From Clostridia bacterium (GTDB lineage: Bacteria; Bacillota; Clostridia; Oscillospirales; Acutalibacteraceae): 64,000 bases of DNA. A model generated the notes under the pieces. The model worked only from the letters and a program-made list of their open reading frames with translations, made no database searches and was not told the origin of the DNA. Positions within the stretch are counted from its first letter, which is position 1. Every line of letters begins with the position of its first letter. The stretch lies in assembly GCA_017450005.1 (NCBI GenBank), contig JAFSYM010000015.1, positions 1 through 64,000 on the forward strand. The letters are read 5' to 3'. Below are positions 52,282 to 62,314 of this stretch, piece after piece. Position numbers and translations under genes: made by a program.

Positions 52282-55200
52282 ATGAAACCAACCGATTTTA
52301 CTTCGTTCTTTACAGATTACATACAGAATACACAAGCGCTCGCTGCCTTTCGGGGCGGCGAGCTTCTTGACATTTCCGCAGACAGCAATACCCGCTCTAT
52401 GCGCATTCAGGCAAAATTCCCGAAAGCGTTCTCTTTTGCAGAGATCGCCGGGTTCAATGCGCTTTGCCGAAAGATATTCCGTCTGCATGATTTTGCTTTT
52501 GCCTACAGTTTTCCGCCGGAGACGTACAACACCGTCACGCTGCAGTATATCTTGCCGGAGCTGTCGCAGATGGTGCCGACCGTAAACGGATTTCTCAACG
52601 AAGCTGTTTTCACAGACGACGGCGCCGCGATCACCGTTGCGCTGCAGCACGGCGGCAAGGACGTTCTGGAAAAATCCGCCGCGCATCTTGTGTTTTCCGA
52701 TCTGATCTTTGCGCGGTTCGGCATTCGGCGTGACGTTGTATTTGAAGAAAAGCAGCAGCTCAATACGAAAAGCGAGGAATATCTCCGCATTCAGGAGGGC
52801 ATTCGCGAGCTTCGTGTGGCAGCGCCGGAACCGGAGCCTGTCGCGCCGGAAAAAGAGGTGCTGGAATATGCCGACCTGCCGATCTCTCTGAAAAACGCAA
52901 AGGCCATCTACGGGCAAAGCCAGATTCGCGCCAAGCCGCAAACCATCAAGAGCATCTCTCCCCTGTCCGATACTGTCGTGATCTGGGGCGACGTTTTCGG
53001 TCTGGAGTCCAAGGAAACCAAGAAAGGCGATCGGCTGATTATCACATTCAACATCACCGACTACACAAGCTCCTATTCCGTCAAGATCTTTGAGCTGAAA
53101 GAAAACTGCGAGGAATTGCTGAAGGATCTCAAGAACGGCGCGACAATTCTGATGCGCGGTCTTGTGCGCGAAGACGACTTTCTGCACAAATCCGTCATCA
53201 ACGCAAAAGCGATCACGCTTGTGGATAAAGTCGAAAAGACAGATGACGCACCCGTCAAGCGCGTTGAACTGCACATGCATACCAATATGTCCGCCATGGA
53301 CGGCATGACAAGTGCGGAGAAACTGATTAAACGCGCCGCCAAATGGGGACACAAGGCCATTGCCATCACCGATCACGGTGTGGTTCAGGCATTCCCCGAA
53401 GCAATGAATACCGCGCGCGCCACAGGCGTCAAGATTATTTACGGTATGGAAGGCTACCTCGTCGATGACAAAATACCCGTCGTGCGCGGAAACGCAAAAA
53501 CAGACTTCGGCGGAGAATTCATCGTGTTCGACGTAGAGACCACCGGACTTAGCAAAACGCGCGACCGATTGACGGAAATCGGCGCTGTGCGGATCGTGAA
53601 CGGAGAAATCACGGATACGTTCAACACGTTCGTCAACCCTCTGATTCCCATTCCTGCCAATATTGTCAAGCTCACAGGCATCACCGACGATATGGTTGCC
53701 GACGCACCGGCGGAAGATGCGGCAATCCGCGCATTCTTTGCGTTTTGCGGCGACGCGCCACTTGTCGCGCATAACGCACCGTTTGACACCGGCTTCCTGA
53801 TGGAAGCCTGCAAACGATGCGACATACCATACAAATATACATCTCTGGACACCGTACCCTTCTGCCGCGCCATGTACAAAGGGCTGAAGAATTACAGGCT
53901 GGACACGGTGGTTGAGCATCTCAAACTGCCCAAGTTCAACCATCACCGCGCTTCGGACGATGCGCGTGCGCTGGCGGGTATTTTCCTGCATCTTCTCGAG
54001 GATGCGCAGCAAAAGTTAGACATTCATTCTATCGCACAAATCAACGATTCCCTGGTCGGCGGAGACGTCAAAACGCTTCCGTCCTACCACATCATTATTC
54101 TTGCAAAGAATCTTGTCGGGCTGAAGAATCTCTATCAGCTCATTACAATGTCCAACCTTGAGTATTTTCGCAAGGTGCCGCGCATTCCGAAAAGCCGTCT
54201 GATTCAGCACAGAGAAGGTCTGATTCTGGGCAGCGCCTGCGAAGCCGGACAAGTATACCGCGCGATTATCGACGAAAAACCGCGTGAAGAACTGCTGGAC
54301 ATCGCACGGTTTTACGACTATCTTGAAATCCAGCCGACCGGAAACAACCGCTTTCTGATCGAGTCGGAAAAGTACCCGAATATCTCCACAATCGAGGACA
54401 TCGAAAACATCAATCGCCGCATCATCAGCCTGGGCGATGAACTCGGCAAAATGACGGTCGCGACCTGCGACGTGCACTTCATGAATCCCGAAGACGACAT
54501 CTTCCGCGCCATACTCATGGACGGTCAGGGATTTGCCGATGCGGACAGGCAGGCTCCGCTTTACCTGCGCACGACGGAGGAAATGCTCGGAGAATTCGCC
54601 TATCTCGGCCCCGAAACCGCCTATCAGGTCGTCGTGGAAAACACCAATAAGATTGCAGACCTCGTCGAGGTGTTCGAGCCGATTCCCAAAGGATCATTCC
54701 CGCCGCACATCGACGGTTCGGACGAAGAACTGACACGTTTGTGCTGGGAAAAAGTGCATCGCGTCTACGGCGACAATCCGCCCGATTACGTCACGCAGCG
54801 GCTCGAAAAAGAGCTTCGCTCGATCATCAAGAACGGATTCGCCGTACTGTATATCATTGCGCAGAAGCTCGTCAAAAACTCCGAGGATCACGGCTACTAC
54901 GTCGGTTCCAGAGGTTCGGTCGGTTCGTCCTTTGTGGCGTTTGCGGCAGGTATTTCCGAGGTCAACCCTCTGTACCCGCATTACGTCTGTCCGGGCTGCA
55001 AACACAGCGAATTCATCTTTGACGGCTCTTATCAGTCCGGTTTTGACCTGCCGGTCAAGGACTGCCCGGAGTGCGGTGCGGCGATGTTCCGCGACGGACA
55101 CAACATTCCGTTTGAAACGTTCCTCGGCTTCGACGGCGACAAATCGCCCGATATCGACCTGAACTTCTCCGGCGAGTACCAGTCGCGCGCGCACAAGTAT

Positions 55201-56589
55201 ACCGAGGAGCTGTTCGGCTCTTCCAACGTGTTCAAGGCCGGTACTATCGGTACGCTCGCGGAAAAAACAGCGTACGGCTTTGTGCGCAAATACCTGGAAA
55301 ACCGCGGCATGGAACTGCCGGACGCCGAAGTGGAGCGACTGAAATTCGGCTGCATGGGCGTCAAGCGCACCACCGGACAGCATCCCGGCGGCATGGTCGT
55401 CGTCCCCGGCAATAAAGTCGCCGAGGACTTTACGCCCATCCAGCATCCCGCTGACGACGCGGGCAAAGGCACACGTACAACGCACTTCGACTTCCATGCG
55501 CTGCACGATACCATTCTCAAGCTCGACAACCTCGGCCACGATGTGCCGACAATTTACAAGTATCTGGAGGACGCCACGGGCATTTCCGTCATGGACGTCG
55601 ACGTTTGCGATCCGGTTTTGTACAAGCTCTTTGAGAGTCCGGCGCCCCTTGGCGTGACGTCCGAGGACATCGAGTGCGAAACCGGCACGCTGGCCATTCC
55701 CGAAATGGGCACGCCGTTTGTCCGGCAGATGTTCATGGATGCAAAGCCGAAAAAGTTCTCCGACCTTTTGCAGATTTCCGGTCTGTCGCACGGCACGGAC
55801 GTATGGCTGGGCAATGCGCAGGATCTGATCAAAAGCGGAACCTGCACAATCGAGCAAGTGATCGGTACGCGCGACAGCATCATGACCTATCTGATTCAGA
55901 AGGGCGTTGCGAATCTTACCGCGTTCAAAATCATGGAGATCGTGCGTAAGGGCAAGGCCAAAAAACTGCTCACGCCGGAACATATCCAAGCCATGAAGGA
56001 CGCCGGCGTCGAGGACTGGTACATCGACTCATGCATGAAGATCAAATACATGTTCCCCAAGGCGCACGCGGCCGCTTACGTCATTGCGGCAATGCGTCTG
56101 GCATGGTACAAGGTGTATAAGCCGATCGAGTTTTACTCAACCTACATGACGGTACGCGGCGAAGATCTGGACACCAAAGCGATCATGGCCGGACGACAGG
56201 CGGTCAAGCGCCGCATGCTGGAAATCAAAGACAAAGGAAAAGACGCGACCGCGAAGGAAGAGGGCACGTACACATCCCTGCAGGTCATCAATGAAGCGAT
56301 GGCGCGCGGCGTACAGTTTCTGCCCGTTGATATCTATAAATCCGACGCCACGGTCTATCGGATCGAAGACGGCAAAATCCGCCTCCCCTTCTCCGCGCTC
56401 AGCGGCGCGGGCGGCGTTGCGGCACAGGCGCTGCAGGCAGCGCGCGAGGACGGCAAAGGAAAGTATATTTCCATGGAAGACCTGCAGACACGCGCAAACG
56501 TCTCCAAGAGCGTGATTACGGCGCTCGAAGAAGCAGGTGCTCTCTCATCCTTGCCGCGGACTACACAAATCAGTCTTTTTGATCTATAA
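52282..56589 (+). CDS. polC: DNA polymerase III alpha subunit, Gram-positive type
   Basis: The 1435-aa replicative polymerase of low-GC Gram-positives. Order: N-terminal tau-binding part, OB domain (VVIWGDVFGLESKETKKGDR), PHP domain (VELHMHTNMSAMDGMTSAEK) split by a proofreading DEDDh exonuclease (FIVFDVETTGLSKTRDRLTE at about 415). Then the C-family polymerase with zinc-ribbon-like CPGCKHSEF...CPECG, the catalytic PDIDLNFSGEYQ, and the helix-hairpin-helix/duplex-binding end. Length and order are normal. The ribosome site is weak (TGATTGAT). Confidence 0.97.
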   Translation: MKPTDFTSFFTDYIQNTQALAAFRGGELLDISADSNTRSMRIQAKFPKAFSFAEIAGFNALCRKIFRLHDFAFAYSFPPETYNTVTLQYILPELSQMVPTVNGFLNEAVFTDDGAAITVALQHGGKDVLEKSAAHLVFSDLIFARFGIRRDVVFEEKQQLNTKSEEYLRIQEGIRELRVAAPEPEPVAPEKEVLEYADLPISLKNAKAIYGQSQIRAKPQTIKSISPLSDTVVIWGDVFGLESKETKKGDRLIITFNITDYTSSYSVKIFELKENCEELLKDLKNGATILMRGLVREDDFLHKSVINAKAITLVDKVEKTDDAPVKRVELHMHTNMSAMDGMTSAEKLIKRAAKWGHKAIAITDHGVVQAFPEAMNTARATGVKIIYGMEGYLVDDKIPVVRGNAKTDFGGEFIVFDVETTGLSKTRDRLTEIGAVRIVNGEITDTFNTFVNPLIPIPANIVKLTGITDDMVADAPAEDAAIRAFFAFCGDAPLVAHNAPFDTGFLMEACKRCDIPYKYTSLDTVPFCRAMYKGLKNYRLDTVVEHLKLPKFNHHRASDDARALAGIFLHLLEDAQQKLDIHSIAQINDSLVGGDVKTLPSYHIIILAKNLVGLKNLYQLITMSNLEYFRKVPRIPKSRLIQHREGLILGSACEAGQVYRAIIDEKPREELLDIARFYDYLEIQPTGNNRFLIESEKYPNISTIEDIENINRRIISLGDELGKMTVATCDVHFMNPEDDIFRAILMDGQGFADADRQAPLYLRTTEEMLGEFAYLGPETAYQVVVENTNKIADLVEVFEPIPKGSFPPHIDGSDEELTRLCWEKVHRVYGDNPPDYVTQRLEKELRSIIKNGFAVLYIIAQKLVKNSEDHGYYVGSRGSVGSSFVAFAAGISEVNPLYPHYVCPGCKHSEFIFDGSYQSGFDLPVKDCPECGAAMFRDGHNIPFETFLGFDGDKSPDIDLNFSGEYQSRAHKYTEELFGSSNVFKAGTIGTLAEKTAYGFVRKYLENRGMELPDAEVERLKFGCMGVKRTTGQHPGGMVVVPGNKVAEDFTPIQHPADDAGKGTRTTHFDFHALHDTILKLDNLGHDVPTIYKYLEDATGISVMDVDVCDPVLYKLFESPAPLGVTSEDIECETGTLAIPEMGTPFVRQMFMDAKPKKFSDLLQISGLSHGTDVWLGNAQDLIKSGTCTIEQVIGTRDSIMTYLIQKGVANLTAFKIMEIVRKGKAKKLLTPEHIQAMKDAGVEDWYIDSCMKIKYMFPKAHAAAYVIAAMRLAWYKVYKPIEFYSTYMTVRGEDLDTKAIMAGRQAVKRRMLEIKDKGKDATAKEEGTYTSLQVINEAMARGVQFLPVDIYKSDATVYRIEDGKIRLPFSALSGAGGVAAQALQAAREDGKGKYISMEDLQTRANVSKSVITALEEAGALSSLPRTTQISLFDL

Positions 56590-56663
56590 TTATTCTGTAA
56601 ATACATTGAAAATTTTCGCATAATCCTTTATAATGATACCATCTGATGAGTGGAGGACTATAC

Positions 56664-58136
56664 ATGAAAAAGAGTACAAAGATCATTTTGGGCGCTTCCG
56701 CAGGCGCGTTAGCCGTCGCCAATGCGGTTCACGCAGCACTGTATACTCCCAAGAAACAAGACTACGGCACAAAACCGGAAGAAGCCGTCAATCTGGATCG
56801 CTATGCGGATCATCTCACGCAGGCAATCCGGTTCCCGACGATTTCCAATTCCGATCCCGAAAAGACCGACTGGACTGTATTCGAGCGTTTTCACGCCTAT
56901 CTGGACGAGGCTTTCCCGCTGATCGCGGAGAAGCTCGAAAAAGAAACCATCGGACGCGCCAACCTGATGTATCGCTGGAAAGGCAAAAAGCCCGACCTCG
57001 ATCCGATTGCGCTGCTCGGTCATCAGGACGTCGTTCCCGTAACGCCCGGCACCGAGGAAGACTGGACGCATCCCGCTTTCGACGGCGTCAACGACGGCGA
57101 GTTCATCTGGGGACGCGGCGCGATGGACATGAAGAACCATCTGATCGGCGTGCTCGAAGCGGTCGAAACACTGCTGGAAGAAGGATTTGAGCCGGAGCGC
57201 GACGTCTATCTTCTTTTCGGACAGGACGAAGAAGTGGTGGCCTCCGAATGCGGCGGCGCCAAAGAAATGATGGAGACGCTGCGCGACAGAGGGATTCATC
57301 TGGACGCTGTGCTCGATGAAGGCGGCGCAATCCTGCCGATCAATGTCAAAGGCATCCTCGAAAAGCAGCTTGCCGGTATCGGCATTGCCGAAAAAGGCTA
57401 CTGCGATATGGAGATTTCCCTCGAGTGCAAGGGCGGCCATTCGTCTCAGCCGCCAAAGCATACGGGCATGGGACAGATGGCAGCGGTCATCCGCGATATC
57501 GAAGCGCACCAGTTCCCGTCGCGCATTGAGCCTTTCCTTGCGGAACTGTTTTACCGCATCGGCCGGAACGCAACGTATCCCGCACGCCTGGTGACATGCA
57601 ACCTGCCCGCACTGATCCCCGTTCTCAAAGAGGTATTCAAGCAGATCCCGCCTGCCGCAAGCCTGATCCGAACAACAACAGCCGTGACAATGGCCAAAGG
57701 CAGCCCCGCATCGAACGTACTGCCGCAGACCCCGACGATCACGGTCAACTTCCGCATGATGCCGGGTACGACCACGAACGACGTTGTCAATCATATCAAG
57801 CGCGTTGTCCGCAACAAGAAGATCGACATCAAGGTACTGCGCACGAAGGAAGCGTCCCGCTTCTCCCCGACGGATTCCAGATCGTTTAAGATCATCGAGA
57901 CTCTCTGCATGCGCTACAATCCGAAACGCATCGTGGTTCCGTTCCTTGTCATGGGCGGCACAGACGCCTGCTTCTATGAGCCGATCTGCGAGAATATTTA
58001 CAGATTCTCTCCGTTTGTCGCCTCTCCGGCCCTGCTGCTGTGCACACACGCTACAAACGAGCGTATTCCACTGGACTGCTTGTATGACGGTGTGGCATTC
58101 TTCAAATCCTATATCCGCGAGGTTTCCGCAGAATAA
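56664..58136 (+). CDS. M20-family metallopeptidase
   Basis: A 490-aa dizinc peptidase. After a hydrophobic start (IILGASAGALAVANAVHAAL, possibly a membrane anchor) come LLGHQDVVPV with the first His/Asp, WGRGAMDMKNHLIG with the bridging Asp, GQDEEV with the catalytic Glu pair, and a late His (CTHATNERIP). The dimerisation lid is at about 245-360. It resembles PM20D1/carboxypeptidase S enzymes, cleaving small peptides or N-acyl amino acids. ATG 56664 has GGAGGA 6 nt away. Confidence 0.92.
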   Translation: MKKSTKIILGASAGALAVANAVHAALYTPKKQDYGTKPEEAVNLDRYADHLTQAIRFPTISNSDPEKTDWTVFERFHAYLDEAFPLIAEKLEKETIGRANLMYRWKGKKPDLDPIALLGHQDVVPVTPGTEEDWTHPAFDGVNDGEFIWGRGAMDMKNHLIGVLEAVETLLEEGFEPERDVYLLFGQDEEVVASECGGAKEMMETLRDRGIHLDAVLDEGGAILPINVKGILEKQLAGIGIAEKGYCDMEISLECKGGHSSQPPKHTGMGQMAAVIRDIEAHQFPSRIEPFLAELFYRIGRNATYPARLVTCNLPALIPVLKEVFKQIPPAASLIRTTTAVTMAKGSPASNVLPQTPTITVNFRMMPGTTTNDVVNHIKRVVRNKKIDIKVLRTKEASRFSPTDSRSFKIIETLCMRYNPKRIVVPFLVMGGTDACFYEPICENIYRFSPFVASPALLLCTHATNERIPLDCLYDGVAFFKSYIREVSAE

Positions 58137-58159
58137 ACCGCATACAGTTTAAATCCACA

Positions 58160-58199
58160 AAGGACTGTTTCTCCGATTGCTCTCGGTAGAACAGTCCTT
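58160..58199. terminator. Terminator after the M20 peptidase
   Basis: AAGGACTGTT (58160-58169) and AACAGTCCTT (58190-58199) form a 10-bp stem, followed by ATTTTCTG. Confidence 0.85.
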
Positions 58200-58227
58200 A
58201 TTTTCTGTCTTATTTTTTCATTTTTGA

Positions 58228-58255
58228 TTGACAATAACGCACCAATGGTTATAAT
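58228..58255 (+). promoter_or_regulatory. Promoter of the MBOAT-DHHW operon
   Basis: TTGACA (58228-58233), 16-bp spacer, TATAAT (58250-58255). Confidence 0.7.
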
Positions 58256-58288
58256 TAGTATGACATACATTTTTAGGAGTTTCTGAAC

Positions 58289-59758
58289 GTGGTTTTTTCT
58301 GATCTGTTTTTCCTGCTTGTTTTTCTGCCTCTGCAGCTTGTCACATGCGCGTTTGTAAAGGAAACACCGAAGCGCAACGCCGCTCTGCTGTGTTTTTCCC
58401 TGTTCTTCTATGCATGGGGCGAGCCGCTTTATGTTTTTATACTCATCGGCATGGCTTTTGCGGATTGGCTTCTCGGGCTTGTGATTGCAGCATACCGGGG
58501 CAAACGCGCGGCAAAAGTTGCAATGATTGCATCCATTGTCGTCAGTCTCGGTCTTCTGAGCATCTTCAAGTATACGGGATTCTTTGCCGAAAACCTGCAA
58601 GCAGTGTTCGGGGTGCCCAAAGAAATACCGCATATCCCCCTTCCAATCGGCATTTCATTTTATACATTCCAGCTTCTGACCTATGTGATCGACGTGTATC
58701 GCGGACAGACAAAATGCTCACTCAGGTTCCATGAGCTGCTTCTGTACGCAAGTCTTTTTCACCAGTGCATTGCAGGCCCCATTGTACGCTACAGCGACAT
58801 CCAGCATGAAATCCTCCACCGTAAAAAGAACTATACAACTATGGGCAAAGGCGTTCAGAGGTTTTGCGTCGGCCTCGCGAAAAAAGCGCTGCTGGCCAAC
58901 AGCTGCGGCGCTGTAGTGGATATGATCCTGCTGCCCGACAGCACGCTCGCCGATCCAGCCAAACTGACGGATAATCTGCAAATTCTCGCCTCGCGACCCA
59001 TATTGCTTGTTTGGACAGGCATGCTGTTCTTTATGCTGCAAATCTATCTGGACTTCTCCGCCTATTCAGACATGGCGATCGGTCTGGGACTGATGGAGGG
59101 ATTCCATTACAAGGAGAATTTCAATTACCCGTATACGGCAAAATCCATCACGGAATTCTGGCGATGCTGGCATATCTCCCTGAGCACCTTTTTCCGCGAC
59201 TATGTCTACATCCCGCTCGGCGGCAACCGCAAGGGTGCGCGTCGGACAATCATCAACCTTTTAATTGTCTGGCTCTTAACCGGATTCTGGCATGGCGCAA
59301 GCTGGAATTTTATCCTCTGGGGCTTATACTACTTCATTTTTCTTGTGCTTGAAAAGACATATTTGCGTGATCTTCTGCAGCGAACGCCGCTCATTTTACG
59401 TCACGCCTACACGATGCTGGTCGTTTTCTTCGGCTGGGTATTGTTCCGCTTCACACGGATGCAATATGTCGGCGTCGTGCTGAAAGGTTTGTTCGGTCTG
59501 AACCACAGCGGATTTGCAGGGTATGAAGCAACCACGGTTCTGAAAAACAATTTGTTCTTCCTGATTGCCGCGCTGATTGCCGTAACGCCGCTGGTACACA
59601 ATCTTCGCCTGTGGCTGGAAGAAAAAGCGAAATACAGCCGCCGCATGCTGCAGGTCAAAAAGGTCGTATGGATCGCTGCGCCGATCGTACTGACGCTGCT
59701 GTCGATTCTCTCTCTGGTCGGCAATGCATACAACCCCTTCCTGTATTTCCAGTTTTAA
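58289..59758 (+). CDS. MBOAT-family O-acyltransferase (AlgI/DltB-like)
   Basis: A 489-aa polytopic protein with about eleven membrane segments. The MBOAT signature is WRCWHISLSTFFRDYVYIPL, and the invariant His is in GFWHGASW. It moves acyl groups (usually acetyl) across the membrane onto surface polysaccharide. GTG 58289 has AGGAG 9 nt before it. The partner gene 15 bp later encodes a DHHW protein, the usual second component of such O-acetylation systems. Confidence 0.95.
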   Translation: MVFSDLFFLLVFLPLQLVTCAFVKETPKRNAALLCFSLFFYAWGEPLYVFILIGMAFADWLLGLVIAAYRGKRAAKVAMIASIVVSLGLLSIFKYTGFFAENLQAVFGVPKEIPHIPLPIGISFYTFQLLTYVIDVYRGQTKCSLRFHELLLYASLFHQCIAGPIVRYSDIQHEILHRKKNYTTMGKGVQRFCVGLAKKALLANSCGAVVDMILLPDSTLADPAKLTDNLQILASRPILLVWTGMLFFMLQIYLDFSAYSDMAIGLGLMEGFHYKENFNYPYTAKSITEFWRCWHISLSTFFRDYVYIPLGGNRKGARRTIINLLIVWLLTGFWHGASWNFILWGLYYFIFLVLEKTYLRDLLQRTPLILRHAYTMLVVFFGWVLFRFTRMQYVGVVLKGLFGLNHSGFAGYEATTVLKNNLFFLIAALIAVTPLVHNLRLWLEEKAKYSRRMLQVKKVVWIAAPIVLTLLSILSLVGNAYNPFLYFQF

Positions 59759-59773
59759 CGGAGGATCTTGCAG

Positions 59774-61117
59774 ATGAAAAAGAAAAAGAAAAAGATCCCG
59801 AAACCCCTGCGCAAGCGCACAAACCGTGCCATTCGCCGCGCACAGATTCGTTCGTTTATGCTCTTGCTTGTCATCGGATTCGTGATCTCGTGGCTTATCC
59901 CGCTGCGTCCTGTGCGCTCGGAATCCGAAAAGCGCGATCTCACACCCTTCCCAACGCTCACCTGGAAGGCATTGTATTCCGGCAGTTTCTTTGACGGGAT
60001 CAACATGTGGTTTTCCGATACGTTCCCCTTCCGCGAAGCGATGGTTACGGTCAACGGCAAAATCAAATCCCTGTACGGATACGGAAACCGTTTATACGGC
60101 CTGACAGATCAGAAGGCAGACGAAATCCCGCAGGAAGAACACACACCCGTCATGGAGCCGATCACCAACTTAGAAGAAATCGACGAGACGCTGGGTGAAG
60201 CGATCAACGCAGATAACGCCGTGGTACAGGATCTGGGCACCTTGATCGTTGTGGACGACGCTGCATACGAAGTTTATAATTTCAGTCAAAAAGTCGCGGA
60301 CACGTACGCCGGCATTATCAATCAGGCAGCTTCGTCCCTGGACGGCGTTGCGCAGGTATATGACCTGATTGTGCCGACCAGCATCGACATCACCATGCCC
60401 GACAACGAACGTGTCAAATGCAACAGTTCCAGTCAGGCAGAGGCAATCCGGTATATCTTTTCCCGCATGACGCCGCAGGTGCACTCGGTCAACGTATACA
60501 ATATTCTGCGAAATCATCGCACGGAGTATATCTATTTCCGCACCGACCATCACTGGACAGCCCGCGGCGCGTTCTATGCATACGCACAGTTCTGCCGCTC
60601 TATGCAGGTGCAGCCCAAAGCGCTCAGTACATTCAAGGAACACGTCTTTGAGGGATTCAAAGGATCTTTTGTTGCGGAGTCGCACAAGAATGCCAATCTC
60701 GTGAATCATCCGGATACCGTGTACGCATACGAACCGAATGCGGAAACAACGCTTGTCTATACAGAGAAAAACGGCAATACGGTCAACTGGTCGGTCATCG
60801 GCGACGTAACGGATTGGTATGCCTCTTCCAAATACAGTGCGTTCATCGGCGGCGATCACCCGTACACGATCATCAAAAATCCGGACGCACCGCAGGATAA
60901 GAAATGTATTCTCGTTAAGGAATCGTTCGGCAATGCGCTTGCGCCCTTCATAGCGGCCGAATTCGGCGAAGTACACGTCATCGACTACCGCTATTGGCAC
61001 GGCAGCATCGTTGCGTTTTCCAAAGAACATGGTGTGGACACTGTGCTGTTTGTCAATAACATTTCGGCAACGCGCAACAGTTCCCTGATGAAATCACTCT
61101 ACGCCGTCACGCAATAA
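59774..61117 (+). CDS. DHHW-family surface O-acetylation partner (AlgJ-like)
   Basis: A 447-aa protein: very basic start (MKKKKKK), one membrane helix (FMLLLVIGFVISWLIPL) and an outside SGNH-like domain with the family-defining TDHHWTARG motif, FPFREAM early on, and ILVKESFGNAL supplying the likely Ser. It completes acetyl transfer delivered by the upstream MBOAT protein to exopolysaccharide, teichoic acid or peptidoglycan. ATG 59774 has GGAGGA at 8-9 nt; a TTG two codons earlier is too near. Confidence 0.93.
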   Translation: MKKKKKKIPKPLRKRTNRAIRRAQIRSFMLLLVIGFVISWLIPLRPVRSESEKRDLTPFPTLTWKALYSGSFFDGINMWFSDTFPFREAMVTVNGKIKSLYGYGNRLYGLTDQKADEIPQEEHTPVMEPITNLEEIDETLGEAINADNAVVQDLGTLIVVDDAAYEVYNFSQKVADTYAGIINQAASSLDGVAQVYDLIVPTSIDITMPDNERVKCNSSSQAEAIRYIFSRMTPQVHSVNVYNILRNHRTEYIYFRTDHHWTARGAFYAYAQFCRSMQVQPKALSTFKEHVFEGFKGSFVAESHKNANLVNHPDTVYAYEPNAETTLVYTEKNGNTVNWSVIGDVTDWYASSKYSAFIGGDHPYTIIKNPDAPQDKKCILVKESFGNALAPFIAAEFGEVHVIDYRYWHGSIVAFSKEHGVDTVLFVNNISATRNSSLMKSLYAVTQ

Positions 61118-61134
61118 ATGCAATCAAAAAACAA

Positions 61135-61176
61135 ACCCGCCCGAACCTCCGAAGAGATTTGGGCGGGTATGTTTTT
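61135..61176. terminator. Shared terminator between the DHHW gene and the ferredoxin gene
   Basis: ACCCGCCC (61135-61142) and GGGCGGGT (61161-61168), with ATGTTTTTGC on the right and CAAAAAACAAA on the left, so it works on both strands. Confidence 0.8.
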
Positions 61177-61184
61177 GCAACCAA

Positions 61185-61355
61185 TTATTCTGCTGCGGGA
61201 GCGCCAACCGGGCAAGTGTCTGCGCAGGTGCCGCAATCGATGCACTTATCGGGATCGATCACGTACTTGCCGTCGCCTTCGGAAATGGCCTCTACGGGGC
61301 ATTCTGCTGCGCAAGCGCCGCAGGAGATGCATTCATCAGAGATAATATATGCCAT
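61185..61355 (-). CDS. 2[4Fe-4S] ferredoxin
   Basis: A 56-aa electron carrier of the clostridial type, starting MAYIISDE. Two CxxCxxCxxxCP clusters are complete: CISCGACAAECP and CIDCGTCADTCP. Its start has AAAAGGAGG upstream. Such ferredoxins serve anaerobic metabolism (pyruvate oxidation, hydrogenases), which supports an obligately anaerobic host. It is a single-gene transcript with terminator at 61135-61168 and lies downstream of ricT's end. Confidence 0.95.
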   Translation of the reverse strand: MAYIISDECISCGACAAECPVEAISEGDGKYVIDPDKCIDCGTCADTCPVGAPAAE

Positions 61356-61430
61356 CTGCGTCTTCCTCCTTTTATTATTCTCACATATATTGTATCACAC
61401 TCTTAAAAAAATGCAATACTTTTTTGAAAA

Positions 61431-62294
61431 TTATTCGATCCCCTTGAGCGCTTCCAGTTCGGACCGATCGACCCGGATATGACCGTCACGAACAACCTTG
61501 ACCTTTTTCCTGTGACAGACCTTCGGCAGCGCCTCCGGTCTCGAATCCAGCCGAATCTTAAGCATACCGGTCAGAAGGTTGTTTTCGATCACGGTTCCCC
61601 TGCCCTCATCGGTGTCGACAATGGCGCCGACCTTGGGTGTGACACGCAGCAGATGCTCATATGCATCCTGCTCATGCTTGAGACAGCACATCAATCTGCC
61701 GCATGTACCGCTGATTTTGACGGGGTTGAGCGACAAACCCTGCTCCTTGGCCATTTTGATGGACACCGGCTGAAATTCTCCCATAAAGCTGTTGCAGCAA
61801 AACGGTCTGCCGCACATGCCTAGTCCCCCGAGCATCTTTGCCTCATCGCGCACGCCGATCTGGCGAAGCTCGATGCGCGTGTGGAACACAGAAGCGAGAT
61901 CTTTTACAAGCTCGCGGAAATCCACACGTCCGTCTGCTGTAAAGTAAAACAGTATTTTACCGCCGTCGAATGTATACTCAACGTCGACCAGCTTCATTTC
62001 CAGCTTGTGTTTCTCGATTTTTTCCAGGCAAATATTGAACGCTTTGACTTCGCGTCGCTTATTTTCCTCCAGTGTACGCAGGTCTGCGTCAGTCGCCTTG
62101 CGGATCACCGCTTTGAGCGGATGCGTGATCTCCTCATCGGGCACTTCCTTGTTTGCGATCGCAACTTCGCCGCACTCCAAACCGCGCGCCGTTTCGACAA
62201 TCACAGAATCGCCTTCGCAAAAGACCAGATCTTTGGGATCAAAGTAGTACACTTTGCCCACTTCTTTAAATCGAACACCGATTATCGTAGCCAT
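61431..62294 (-). CDS. ricT: PSP1-domain protein RicT (YaaT)
   Basis: A 287-aa protein with the PSP1 domain (ADGRVDFRELVKDLASVF to IGVRDEAKMLGGLGMCGRPF) and the conserved cysteines CGRPFCC and CGRLMCC that hold an iron-sulfur cluster shared with its partners in Bacillus. In B. subtilis the Ric complex speeds RNase Y cleavage and sporulation phosphorelay. It follows holB by 20 bp, the usual Firmicute order. Confidence 0.95.
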   Translation of the reverse strand: MATIIGVRFKEVGKVYYFDPKDLVFCEGDSVIVETARGLECGEVAIANKEVPDEEITHPLKAVIRKATDADLRTLEENKRREVKAFNICLEKIEKHKLEMKLVDVEYTFDGGKILFYFTADGRVDFRELVKDLASVFHTRIELRQIGVRDEAKMLGGLGMCGRPFCCNSFMGEFQPVSIKMAKEQGLSLNPVKISGTCGRLMCCLKHEQDAYEHLLRVTPKVGAIVDTDEGRGTVIENNLLTGMLKIRLDSRPEALPKVCHRKKVKVVRDGHIRVDRSELEALKGIE

Positions 62295-62314
62295 AATGGT
62301 TGTATCCTTTCTGT

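Noticed and set aside
52048..54012. 654-codon frame opposite gtrA and polC
   Set aside because: A shadow of the coding strand caused by codon bias; residues show no domain pattern, and both sense genes are certain.
54694..55989. 431-codon frame opposite polC
   Set aside because: Antisense shadow inside the polymerase domain with no ribosome site.
56709..58049. 446-codon frame opposite the M20 peptidase
   Set aside because: Antisense shadow; the peptidase on the plus strand keeps all metal ligands.
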